Shown here: positions 1-6,663 of the stretch, one piece after another
How positions within the stretch are numbered: position 1 is the first letter of the stretch
How the letters are laid out: each line of letters opens with the position of its first letter
Assembly (NCBI GenBank): GCA_902771745.1
Contig: CACXYG010000036.1
Span: 1 to 9,913, forward strand
Length of the DNA stretch: 9,913 nt
Direction of reading: 5' to 3'
Source: an uncultured Erysipelotrichaceae bacterium
GTDB taxonomy: Bacteria > Bacillota_I > Bacilli_A > RFN20 > CAG-288
Notes under the pieces: model-generated
What the model was told of the DNA's origin: nothing
Seen by the model: the letters and a program-made list of their open reading frames with translations, nothing else
Database searches by the model: none
Position numbers and translations under genes: made by a program

Positions 1-114
1 GCGACAGATTGGGAGAATGCGCAAAAGGGTAGGGGAGAAGTGGGCTTTTCGGGAGTGGAAAATGAGGGCGAAAAGAGCAAACTGCGACAAATTTGGGAAA
101 AGATTCGGGGCTAA
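1..114 (+). other. Purine-rich segment, possible 3' end of a rightward gene
   Basis: Frame 1 of the plus strand is open from the first base to a TAA at 112-114 and would encode 37 residues ending KLRQIWEKIRG. The segment holds about 44 G against 12 C in 110 bases and about 51% G+C. This differs from the neighbouring genes, and a purine-rich strand is often the coding strand in Firmicutes. That would make this the tail of a gene converging on the ABC operon. Against it: the minus-strand frame is also open over much of the segment, no domain is recognisable, and there is an imperfect internal repeat (1-17 against 84-101), so it could be a degenerate non-coding repeat. The rest of the gap, 115-250, shows no gene and no convincing U-tailed hairpin. 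Confidence 0.2.
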
Positions 115-250
115 AGTGCTTAAATTGTTGTCATTTAGCAAGATATCACTAAGTGTTTGTTAAAATTCAAAATGCTAAACGATTGATTTTCAGTTGATAT
201 TTTTTCAAGGCTGAAAGTATTCCTTTAAGAAATCCGGCAGGAGAATCCGG

Positions 251-2233
251 TTACTCGAGTTCGAATGCGCCGGTGTAGAGCTGGTAATACGTGCCCTTCT
301 TCGCGATCAGTTCATCGTGAGTACCGCGCTCGATGATCTTGCCGTGGTCAAGAACCATGATGACATCAGAATTCTTGATGGTTGATAAACGATGAGCGAT
401 GACAAAGACCGTTCTACCTTCCATGATGGCATCCATACCTTTGGTAACCATAGCCTCGGTTCTGGAGTCGATAGAAGAAGTCGCTTCATCAAGAATGAGG
501 ACTGGTGGGTTAGCAATAGCAACTCTAGCGATAGCAAGAAGCTGTCTTTGACCTTGAGACAAGGAGGCACCACCATTCTTCAAAACGGTGTTGTAGCCTT
601 CTGGTAACTGCTGAATGAAGGTATCAGCATTAGCAAGTTTAGCGGCTTTGTAGACTTCTTCATCACTGGCATCGAGTTTACCGTAACGGATGTTTTCCAT
701 GACGGTACCGGTGAAGAGTTTGGTATCCTGGAAAACCATACCTAAGGAACGTCGTAAGTCCGCTTTCTTGATCTTGTTGATGTTGATGTCATCATATCTG
801 ATCTTACCATCGGCAATATCATAAAAACGATTTAGCAAATTGGTAATAGTGGTCTTGCCAGCGCCAGTTGGACCGACAAAGGCGATTTTCTGACCAGGTT
901 CGGCATAGACGGTGATATCGTGAAGAACAATCTTGTTTGGCACATAACCAAAGTCAACACCATTGACATTGATCTTACCCTTTAACCAGGTATAAGTGGT
1001 TTGAGAGCCATCTGTATGTGGATGTTTCCAAGCCCATTTACCCGTGTGTTCACTAACCTCGACTGGATTGCCGTTTTCATCTTCTCTGGCGTTAACCAGT
1101 TCAACATAGCCTTCATCAATTTCCACAGGTTCATCCGTCATAGCAAAGATTCTAGAAGCACCAGCAAGAGCCATGGTGACCGTGTTAAGCTGCATAGCCA
1201 TCTGGCCAATTGGCTGAGTGAAGGATTTTGAATACAGCAAGAAGGAAGTGATGAGACCCATCGAATAGATATGACCCGAGAGCAAATCACTAAAGCCAAG
1301 ACCTTTAACTCCATTGATGACAAACAAACCACCAATCAAAGCAATCAAGGCATATTGTAAATTGCCAAGCTGATTGACCGCTGGCATCAAGATATTGGCA
1401 TAGCGGTTAGCCTGAACAGATTGCGTGAAGAGTTCTTCATTGTGTTTCTTGAACTCTTCCACATTCTTCTTCTCATAATTGAAGACTTTGACCACCTTCT
1501 GACCGGAGATCATCTCTTCGATGTAACCATTGGTACGACCAAGTTCCATCTGCATCTTAATGAAGTGTCTTCCCGAACGAGAAGCAAAGAACTTCGTCAA
1601 GAAGAACATCAAGACACCGACCAAGAGAACGACAATGGCAAGGTAGAAATCAGTAAACAGCATGATAACAAAAGCAGCAAACATCGTGACAATACTAGAA
1701 GTCATCATTGGAATACTTCTAGCCAACATTTCTCTTAAGGAGTCAACATCGTTGGTATAGACAGACATGACGTCACCATGGGTATGCTGATCAAAATAGG
1801 AAACAGGAAGATTCTGCATGTGATCAAATAAGTTATCACGGATTTCTTTCTGAATACCCTGAGCAATATAGGCCATGAAGAAGTTATAGGTATAAGAAGC
1901 AAGAATACCGATGATGAAGATACCACCAAGAACCATCAAGGATGGAACAAAACCGATGCCAAAGGTAGTGGAAGTGACATTGTTGAGCATATAGGTGTAC
2001 GCATTGGTAGTCAAACCCGCCTCAAGAGCATCTAAGGAAGGCTGAATAAATTCATCAATCAAGATATTACCGACAAAGAAGGAGTTTGCTACACCAGCAA
2101 AAGCGACAACCATGATGGCGAAAGTGACAAGGAAGAAGTAGCCAGGATAATCTTTCATGATCATCATGAACAATCTCTTCAACGCACCTTTACGAGCACC
2201 CTTCATCACTTCAGGACGTTTATTCGTGGACAT
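251..2233 (-). CDS. Heterodimeric ABC exporter, catalytic subunit (LmrD/BmrD/TM288-like)
   Basis: This is a half-transporter: an N-terminal six-helix type IV exporter membrane domain (about residues 30-345) followed by a nucleotide-binding domain (about 420-655). Using the 660-residue form, I see Walker A GPTGAGKTT at 454-462, Q-loop Q502, signature LSQGQ at 558-562, Walker B VLILDEATS at 578-586 with catalytic Glu583, and H-loop His614. The catalytic residues are intact, while the signature is LSQGQ rather than LSGGQ, as in the canonical-site subunits of heterodimeric exporters. A linker of about 45 residues (roughly 370-415, containing the KWAWKHPH stretch) separates the two domains, as is common in LmrD-type proteins. 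The ATG at 2233 is preferred to a GTG at 2242 because the latter overlaps the AGGAGG site. It overlaps the end of the partner gene by 14 bases. Substrate is unknown; drugs or lipids are usual. No clear terminator follows. Confidence 0.95.
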   Translation of the reverse strand: MSTNKRPEVMKGARKGALKRLFMMIMKDYPGYFFLVTFAIMVVAFAGVANSFFVGNILIDEFIQPSLDALEAGLTTNAYTYMLNNVTSTTFGIGFVPSLMVLGGIFIIGILASYTYNFFMAYIAQGIQKEIRDNLFDHMQNLPVSYFDQHTHGDVMSVYTNDVDSLREMLARSIPMMTSSIVTMFAAFVIMLFTDFYLAIVVLLVGVLMFFLTKFFASRSGRHFIKMQMELGRTNGYIEEMISGQKVVKVFNYEKKNVEEFKKHNEELFTQSVQANRYANILMPAVNQLGNLQYALIALIGGLFVINGVKGLGFSDLLSGHIYSMGLITSFLLYSKSFTQPIGQMAMQLNTVTMALAGASRIFAMTDEPVEIDEGYVELVNAREDENGNPVEVSEHTGKWAWKHPHTDGSQTTYTWLKGKINVNGVDFGYVPNKIVLHDITVYAEPGQKIAFVGPTGAGKTTITNLLNRFYDIADGKIRYDDININKIKKADLRRSLGMVFQDTKLFTGTVMENIRYGKLDASDEEVYKAAKLANADTFIQQLPEGYNTVLKNGGASLSQGQRQLLAIARVAIANPPVLILDEATSSIDSRTEAMVTKGMDAIMEGRTVFVIAHRLSTIKNSDVIMVLDHGKIIERGTHDELIAKKGTYYQLYTGAFELE

Positions 2234-4022
2234 CGAAATCACCTCCTCCTAACTGAGATTCATACAGTTCTTTGTAAACAAGACAACGATTCATCAACTC
2301 ATCATTGTTACCCATATCAACAATCTTGCCACCAGCTTCTAAAACAAGAATGGTGTCACAATCCTTGATGGACAAGACACGCTGAGCAATGATAAACTTC
2401 GTAACTTCTGGCTTGGTTGTGGATAATCCCTGACGGATTAAAGAGTCCGTATGAGTATCACAAGCAGAAGTAGAGTCATCTAAAATCAAGATTTTTGGAT
2501 TCTTCAACAAGGCTCTGGCGATACAGAGTCTTTGTTTCTGACCACCCGAGACATTAGTACCGCCTTCCGTGATCATGGTATCTAAACCTTCTGGGAAGTT
2601 ATGTAAGAACTCACTTGCCTGAGCAAGGTCACAAGCCTTCCAGATTTCTTCATCAGTGGCTTCCAAGTTACCCCATTTGAGGTTATCTCTGATAGTACCA
2701 GTGAATAAGACGTTTTTCTGTAAGACAACAGCGACAGCATCACGTAATGTCTTGATGTCATAATCTTTAACATCAACACCACCGATACATACACTACCCT
2801 CACTAACATCATATAAACGAGCCATCAAGGAGACAAGCGAAGACTTAGAAGAGCCAGTTGGGCCAATAACGCCGATTGTCTGACCCCGTTTGAAATGTAA
2901 ATCAACATCTTTCAAGACATATTTATTACCGACATAACCAAAGGAAACATGGTTGTAATCAACATCACCATTTTTCACTTCCATGACTGGGTTCTCTTTG
3001 TTCTTGATGTCAGGTTCTTCCTTGATGATTTCAACAATACGCTCGGCAGAGTTTCTTGCAATAGTAATCATGACATAAACCATGGAAACCATCATCAATG
3101 ACATTAAAATCATCATGACATAAGTAAACAAGGAAGCTAAGGAATTTGGCGAAAGAATTGTCGTCTCAACAATATGAGTTTCTGGATTGACCTGAGCACC
3201 AGAAGTAATCAACCAAGAACCGAGGATGGAAATCAAAATCATAGCAGCCCAGATAGCAAGGTTCATGACTGGGTTATTGAAAGAAAGGATTCTTTCAACC
3301 TTGATATAGTTGGTATAGATGCTATCTGAAACCGTATTGAAAGCCTTAGTATGGAACTCCTTACGGTCAAAGGATTTAACAACACGAATACCATCCACGT
3401 CTTCTTCGACAGATTCGTTAAGTTCATCATAAGTATTGAAGATCTTGACGAACAACTTATGAGCGCGAGAAGCGATAAATAATAAAATGAACAACAAGAC
3501 AGGAACAATGATCAAGAAGATCCAGGCAAGCTGAGGTGCCATGATGAAGCACATGACCATAGAGAAGATCATCATGAATGGAGCACGAATGACTGTTCTG
3601 ATGATCATCATAAAGGAGAACTGAACATTGGTGACATCGGTTGTCGTTCTGGTGACAATAGATGCAGGAGAGAACTTGTCGATGTTCTTAAAGGAATACT
3701 CCTGAATCTTCTCAAACATCGCCTGACGAAGATTCTTACCAAAACCTGCAGCCGCACTACTGGCCCAATAGCCAGCCATAATACCAGCAACAGCAGCTAA
3801 TATAGCCATACTGGCCATGATAGAGGACCATAAGAGAATTCCTCCCATGTCATTTTTTCCGATGGCTGCCATCAAGAACTGAATGAAGAAGGCAATCAAG
3901 ATTTCCAAAGCCGATTCGACAAAGACAATCGACCAAGTCAGGAAGACATCTTTCTTGTACTGCTTTACCTGTTTAGCTAGTTCTGGAATGGTGTGGAATT
4001 TTTTAGATAATTTATTTTCCAT
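2220..4022 (-). CDS. Heterodimeric ABC exporter, degenerate-site subunit (LmrC/BmrC/TM287-like)
   Basis: A half-ABC exporter of 600 residues, with six membrane helices (about 25-330) and a nucleotide-binding domain (about 345-590). Residues in the 600-residue form: Walker A GPTGSSKSS at 387-395, Q-loop Q435, signature VSGGQ at 491-495, Walker B ILILDDSTS at 512-520. The usual catalytic Glu is Asp516, and the H-loop His is Gln547 (IIAQRV). Those changes mark the degenerate ATP site of heterodimeric exporters such as TM287/288, BmrCD and LmrCD. The partner is the gene immediately downstream, which overlaps it by 14 bases. The ATG at 4022 has a GAGG site six bases upstream and begins eight bases after the MarR stop. 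A GTG at 4034 would overlap the MarR stop but has a poorer ribosome site. A loop insertion at about 275-290 lies outside the membrane between helices 5 and 6. Confidence 0.95.
   Translation of the reverse strand: MENKLSKKFHTIPELAKQVKQYKKDVFLTWSIVFVESALEILIAFFIQFLMAAIGKNDMGGILLWSSIMASMAILAAVAGIMAGYWASSAAAGFGKNLRQAMFEKIQEYSFKNIDKFSPASIVTRTTTDVTNVQFSFMMIIRTVIRAPFMMIFSMVMCFIMAPQLAWIFLIIVPVLLFILLFIASRAHKLFVKIFNTYDELNESVEEDVDGIRVVKSFDRKEFHTKAFNTVSDSIYTNYIKVERILSFNNPVMNLAIWAAMILISILGSWLITSGAQVNPETHIVETTILSPNSLASLFTYVMMILMSLMMVSMVYVMITIARNSAERIVEIIKEEPDIKNKENPVMEVKNGDVDYNHVSFGYVGNKYVLKDVDLHFKRGQTIGVIGPTGSSKSSLVSLMARLYDVSEGSVCIGGVDVKDYDIKTLRDAVAVVLQKNVLFTGTIRDNLKWGNLEATDEEIWKACDLAQASEFLHNFPEGLDTMITEGGTNVSGGQKQRLCIARALLKNPKILILDDSTSACDTHTDSLIRQGLSTTKPEVTKFIIAQRVLSIKDCDTILVLEAGGKIVDMGNNDELMNRCLVYKELYESQLGGGDFDVHE
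2241..2246 (-). promoter_or_regulatory. Shine-Dalgarno of the second ABC subunit
   Basis: GGAGGT on the minus strand, within a longer AGGAGGAGGT, lies seven bases upstream of the ATG at 2233. It sits inside the last codons of the upstream ABC gene, where it encodes the Gly-rich tail GGGD. This placement makes a GTG start at 2242 unlikely and suggests translational coupling of the two subunits. Confidence 0.75.
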
Positions 4023-4028
4023 AACTGA

Positions 4029-4032
4029 CCTC
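4029..4032 (-). promoter_or_regulatory. Shine-Dalgarno deciding the first ABC subunit's start
   Basis: GAGG (within GTGAGGTC) on the minus strand is six bases before the ATG at 4022 and overlaps the MarR TGA stop. It supports the 600-residue form over a four-residue longer GTG-initiated form, and suggests reinitiation after MarR translation. Confidence 0.55.
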
Positions 4033-4474
4033 ACTTTCTTTCGATAGAAACGTTATTTCTCATCTTTTCTAATAAATAAGTCAACTGGGTTCTTTCTTCT
4101 GGGGTGAAACCCTCTTCACAGATACGGGTGATATCTTCAAAGCAAGAACAGAACTCATCAATCGTTGCATGACCTTTGCTGGTCAACTCAATCGTCTTAG
4201 CTCTCTTATCACTCTCTTTTTCCTGCATTGCAATCAACCCTTTCTTGACCATCGACGTCAACGTCTGAGACGTGGTCGCCTTGGACAAATTGGTAAACTG
4301 CATGATATCTTTTGCACAGACAGGATGACCGGCACGATAGATAAACTTCAAGGTCATACCTTCCATCGCCGTGATGTTGCAAGGGTTATTCTTGCTTAAG
4401 AAGTACGAGATGAAGTTATCAATACAGGTAGCGGTCATGTGGATCTGAGCACCTAACGGTTTTCTTTCTTCCAT
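4031..4474 (-). CDS. MarR-family transcriptional regulator of the ABC exporter
   Basis: A 147-residue winged-helix protein of typical MarR length. The helix-turn-helix lies at about residues 52-80 (AKDIMQFTNLSKATTSQTL). It is followed by the wing with the family D-x-R motif (ESDKRAKTIELT, about 86-98), and by flanking helices that form the dimer interface. It is the first gene of a three-gene operon with two half-ABC exporters, the usual arrangement in which the MarR protein represses its own operon until a ligand binds. The ATG at 4474 is chosen because a GGAGG site lies six bases before it; the longer form from 4498 adds eight residues and has no ribosome site. The protein carries six cysteines (17, 32, 53, 109, 111, 119), unusually many for this size, so redox or metal sensing is possible but not shown. 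Two 18-bp pseudopalindromes flank its promoter. Confidence 0.92.
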   Translation of the reverse strand: MEERKPLGAQIHMTATCIDNFISYFLSKNNPCNITAMEGMTLKFIYRAGHPVCAKDIMQFTNLSKATTSQTLTSMVKKGLIAMQEKESDKRAKTIELTSKGHATIDEFCSCFEDITRICEEGFTPEERTQLTYLLEKMRNNVSIERK

Positions 4475-4480
4475 AGTTAG

Positions 4481-4485
4481 CCTCC
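4481..4485 (-). promoter_or_regulatory. Shine-Dalgarno deciding the MarR start
   Basis: GGAGG on the minus strand, six bases upstream of the ATG at 4474. The alternative ATG at 4498 lies upstream of this site, inside a putative operator, and has no comparable ribosome site. Confidence 0.75.
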
Positions 4486-4488
4486 GAA

Positions 4489-4506
4489 TTGTTCGCATTC
4501 AAACGA
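4489..4506. promoter_or_regulatory. Putative MarR operator, proximal copy
   Basis: The plus strand reads TTGTTCGCATTCAAACGA. It matches the reverse complement of the distal copy at 4557-4574 at 16 of 18 positions. It sits at about the transcription start of the extended -10 promoter and just before the Shine-Dalgarno, a good position for blocking transcription. Assignment to the MarR protein is inference from position and symmetry. Confidence 0.5.
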
Positions 4507-4511
4507 TATAA

Positions 4512-4520
4512 ATGATAGCA
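4512..4520 (-). promoter_or_regulatory. Promoter of the MarR-ABC operon (extended -10)
   Basis: On the minus strand TGCTATCAT contains an extended -10 (TGn plus TATCAT, five of six to consensus). No good -35 is present at the usual spacing; the upstream stretch is T/C-rich. Initiation is expected near 4505, inside the proximal operator copy. Confidence 0.45.
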
Positions 4521-4556
4521 CAATAAAAGAAAGAAAAAAGAAGAAAGCCTTTTCAA

Positions 4557-4574
4557 TTGTTTGATTGCGAACAA
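4557..4574. promoter_or_regulatory. Putative MarR operator, distal copy
   Basis: The plus strand reads TTGTTTGATTGCGAACAA, itself an imperfect palindrome (TTGTTTG against CGAACAA, one mismatch). It is the near-exact inverse of the proximal copy, 68 bp away centre to centre. It lies between the upstream operon's terminator and the MarR promoter, about 50-70 bases upstream of the expected start. Confidence 0.5.
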
Positions 4575-4591
4575 AATTACATTTGTAAACA

Positions 4592-4624
4592 ATTTAAAAA
4601 GCCCTCTTCTTTGGCAAAGAGGGC
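4592..4624 (-). terminator. Rho-independent terminator of the NfeD-SPFH operon
   Basis: An eight-base-pair perfect stem (4601-4608 with 4617-4624, GCCCTCTT/AAGAGGGC) with an eight-base loop. On the minus strand it is followed by TTTTT, 26 bases after the SPFH stop codon. The plus-strand side has no T-run, so it acts leftward only. Confidence 0.88.
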
Positions 4625-4649
4625 CATAAAATCGATGTTTTAGATTAAA

Positions 4650-5726
4650 TTAATGAGCTTTGCCGTAAGAGTGATCTCTGGCTAATTCTTCATGAAGTTC
4701 GGCATCAACAGCATCCAAGTCATCCTGGGTGATGGCACGCTTGGATGGTTCCGCCTTCTTGGAAGGTTCATCTTTGGCGGTGGTCTTCATCTGAGAGACA
4801 GTTTCCGTGACGGCAGCAGCCATGGTGGCAAGATTCTGAATATCAGATGGGATGATAAGCTTGGTAGCTTTACCATCAGCAACCTTGGCAAGAGCTTCAT
4901 AAGAACGGATGGTCAAGACAGCCTGAGATGGGTTGGCTTCATTGATCATCTTCATACCTTCAGCTTCAGCCTTACGAACAAGAAGTTCACCATCGGCTTC
5001 GGCTTTTCTGACTTTGAGAATGGCTTCGGCCTGAGCTTCGGCTTTCTTGATGGCAGCCTGCTTTTCAGCTTCGGCGTTGAGGATAGCAGCTTCCTTATTA
5101 CCTTCGGCGATGGTGATAGCAGAAGTCTTCTGACCTTCCGCAATCAAGATCTTTTCTCTCTTTTCACGTTCAGCTCTCATCTGCTTTTCCATAGCAGCCT
5201 GGATATCCTTTGGAGGAAGAATGTTCTTCACTTCAACACGGGTAACCTTGATACCCCATGGGTCGGTAGCATCATCAAGAATCTGTCTCATCTTGGTGTT
5301 GATGATATCACGAGAAGTCAAAGTGGCATCTAAATCGAGTTCACCGATGATGTTTCTTAAGGTAGTAGCGGATAAGGCTTCAATACCGACGATTGGGTTT
5401 TCAACACCATAAGTGAATAACTTTGGATCCGTGACAGTGAAGAAGACAACCGTATCAATCTGCATGGTGACGTTATCCTTGGTGATAACTGGTTGTGGTG
5501 GGAAATCATAGATCTGTTCCTTCATAGAGACTTTCTTCTGAACTCTATCGATGAATGGAACAAGAACGTGGATACCAGTATCCCAAGTAGTTAAATATCT
5601 ACCCAAACGTTCAATGACGAATTTGTCTGTCTGATTGACAATCTTGATATGAGAAATCAAGACGGCTAAGAGTAAAAATACGACAACACTAACAATTACA
5701 ATTGCAACAATAGCTCCGGGTTCCAT
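4650..5726 (-). CDS. SPFH/stomatin-family membrane protein (paraslipin/QmcA-like)
   Basis: A 358-residue band 7 protein. One N-terminal membrane helix lies at about residues 5-26, followed by the SPFH domain (about 27-190, with the typical VIERLGRYLTTWDTGIHVLVPF and WGIKVTRVEVKNI stretches). A long Ala/Glu-rich helix (about 180-262) shows AEG/AEA triplets repeating every 11 residues at 196, 207, 218 and 229, and again at 242 and 253, a hendecad coiled coil. The polar C-terminal tail has a tandem EPSKKA/EPSKRA. Family members form large rings or microdomain scaffolds and partner with NfeD proteins. The ATG follows AAGGAGG closely, and the gene begins 12 bases after the nfeD-like stop, so the two are translated together. 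It is the last gene of its operon, with a terminator 26 bases beyond. Confidence 0.95.
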   Translation of the reverse strand: MEPGAIVAIVIVSVVVFLLLAVLISHIKIVNQTDKFVIERLGRYLTTWDTGIHVLVPFIDRVQKKVSMKEQIYDFPPQPVITKDNVTMQIDTVVFFTVTDPKLFTYGVENPIVGIEALSATTLRNIIGELDLDATLTSRDIINTKMRQILDDATDPWGIKVTRVEVKNILPPKDIQAAMEKQMRAEREKREKILIAEGQKTSAITIAEGNKEAAILNAEAEKQAAIKKAEAQAEAILKVRKAEADGELLVRKAEAEGMKMINEANPSQAVLTIRSYEALAKVADGKATKLIIPSDIQNLATMAAAVTETVSQMKTTAKDEPSKKAEPSKRAITQDDLDAVDAELHEELARDHSYGKAH

Positions 5727-5738
5727 TTTATTACCTCC

Positions 5739-6188
5739 TTAATGGATATACTCCTTTACGACAAGTTTATTACCGTTGACAGCAACGACTTCGACAACCG
5801 TCTCTTCTAGAATCTCATCAGCATCTGCCATCTTCATAGCCGTCCAGATGACGCCGTTGATCTTGACTTCACCGTTATCTAATTCGGTGATCTTCTTGAT
5901 CACTTTGCCTTTCTTACCGATGATTTCATCGATATTGGTCTGACTTTTATTACGGAAGAGTAGTTTCTTTGCTAATGGTCTTAAGGCGATAAGACTGATG
6001 ATTGTTACCGCGAAGAAGACAAGAATCTCGACCCATAATGGTGTTCCAGGAATGTAGGTGACACCCAAAGCGACAAGGGCACCAATACAGAACCAGACAG
6101 AAACTAACATATCGGTGGAGATTTCAACAATCAGTGCTAGAACAAAGACAGAGAGCCATACAATTAACATGATGGTGTTCTGATCCAT
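5739..6188 (-). CDS. NfeD-like membrane protein with OB-fold domain
   Basis: A 149-residue short NfeD-family protein. Three hydrophobic segments fill residues 5-70, and the C-terminal OB-fold covers about 85-147. The OB-fold shows the family pattern: G at 91 and 94, GEVKINGVIWTA at 106-117, and V-x-V-x-x-V-x-G-x-x-L-x-V towards the end. It lacks the ClpP-like serine protease domain of long NfeD proteins. Short NfeD proteins are nearly always encoded next to an SPFH protein, as here, and are thought to bind it in the membrane. The AGGAGG site lies inside the last codons of the upstream unknown gene, whose stop is one base from this ATG, so expression is probably coupled. Confidence 0.93.
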   Translation of the reverse strand: MDQNTIMLIVWLSVFVLALIVEISTDMLVSVWFCIGALVALGVTYIPGTPLWVEILVFFAVTIISLIALRPLAKKLLFRNKSQTNIDEIIGKKGKVIKKITELDNGEVKINGVIWTAMKMADADEILEETVVEVVAVNGNKLVVKEYIH

Positions 6189-6189
6189 A

Positions 6190-6564
6190 CTAGGCCACCT
6201 CCTTCCTCAAATCAATCATTAACATATCATTTTTATCATCATATGTACATGAAAACTTTTTTACACCATTTTTAAAATCATATCCTAGTAAATCCGATAC
6301 GACGTTGACAAATTCGGTGGATGAAATTCTCGTGTAAGTTTTTCCGCCCGAAAGAACAAAAATCGATCCTTCCTCATAGAGGTGAGAATCATATTGACTC
6401 TTGGTCAAAGGACGAACAGCAATCAACTTCTCTTCTTCATCAATGCCGACCATCGCAGCATAAGCATGGCTGATCTTATCTAGTCCTGGTTTATTGATGG
6501 TGATGTTGGTCGGATAAATCGTCGCCATCATTTTCTTATCATTCTTGTTAAACCATTGAATCAT
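6190..6564 (-). CDS. Unrecognised 124-residue protein, first gene of the NfeD-SPFH operon
   Basis: I do not recognise this family. The protein is soluble, with no signal peptide or membrane helix, one Cys (106) and a mixed alpha/beta look. The N-terminal part, ATIYPTNITINKPGLDKI at about 14-31, and EEKLIAVRPL at 44-53, look like short strands. A helix-like stretch TEFVNVVSDLLGY at 83-95 and a strand-rich end (KKFSCTYD, DMLMIDLRK) follow. The strand arrangement is loosely reminiscent of AbrB/MraZ-type folds, but this is only an impression. The ATG at 6564 has a strong AAAGGAGG site; a start at 6597 would precede that site and is rejected. It lies one base upstream of the nfeD-like gene and directly behind a good promoter, suggesting a role linked to NfeD/SPFH membrane domains. 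Confidence 0.85.
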   Translation of the reverse strand: MIQWFNKNDKKMMATIYPTNITINKPGLDKISHAYAAMVGIDEEEKLIAVRPLTKSQYDSHLYEEGSIFVLSGGKTYTRISSTEFVNVVSDLLGYDFKNGVKKFSCTYDDKNDMLMIDLRKEVA

Positions 6565-6570
6565 AAGAAT

Positions 6571-6578
6571 CCTCCTTT
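6571..6578 (-). promoter_or_regulatory. Shine-Dalgarno deciding the unknown gene's start
   Basis: AAAGGAGG on the minus strand, six bases before the ATG at 6564. It excludes the in-frame ATG at 6597, which lies upstream of it and inside the promoter. Confidence 0.8.
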
Positions 6579-6588
6579 CTACGACAAT

Positions 6589-6617
6589 ATAATACAATTT
6601 AATTCAAGAAAATTCAA
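6589..6617 (-). promoter_or_regulatory. Sigma-A-type promoter of the unknown-NfeD-SPFH operon
   Basis: On the minus strand TTGAAT (6617-6612), a 17-base spacer and TATTAT (6594-6589) give a good vegetative promoter. Initiation is expected near 6582, a few bases before the Shine-Dalgarno. The -35 lies in a tandem 10-bp repeat at 6601-6620 that carries a second TTGAAT ten bases nearer the -10. Confidence 0.65.
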
Positions 6618-6620
6618 GAG
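6601..6620. repeat. Tandem 10-bp repeat at the -35 region
   Basis: Two adjacent copies, AATTCAAGAA and AATTCAAGAG, differ at one position. The copy distal to the gene supplies the -35 at ideal spacing. The repeat length equals about one helical turn, so it could also be a protein site, but it may be chance in AT-rich DNA. Confidence 0.4.
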
Positions 6621-6635
6621 GATTTTTATAAATGC

Positions 6636-6663
6636 AAAAAAGACGGTTTTGGCACCGTCTTTT
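6636..6663 (-). terminator. Terminator overlapping the PnuC-like stop codon
   Basis: A nine-base-pair stem (6638-6646 with 6655-6663, core GACGG/CCGTC) with an eight-base loop. On the minus strand it is followed by a T-rich run (TTTTTT from within the stem base). The distal arm begins inside the TAA stop codon, so the hairpin starts at the end of translation. Confidence 0.8.

Noticed and set aside
115..250. Terminator for the ABC operon
   Set aside because: The CCGG repeats (about 234-250) and a TTTCA/TGAAA pair near 208-221 are too short and lack a U-run on the minus strand.
1421..1738. A 105-codon plus-strand open frame within the second ABC gene
   Set aside because: It lies wholly opposite a conserved exporter domain, has no ribosome site and matches no family I know.
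4692..5333. A 213-codon open frame on the plus strand opposite the SPFH gene
   Set aside because: It is the shadow of the Ala/Glu-rich repeat on the opposite strand: composition is Phe/Gly/Ser-rich, it has no ribosome site, and the minus-strand gene is unambiguous.
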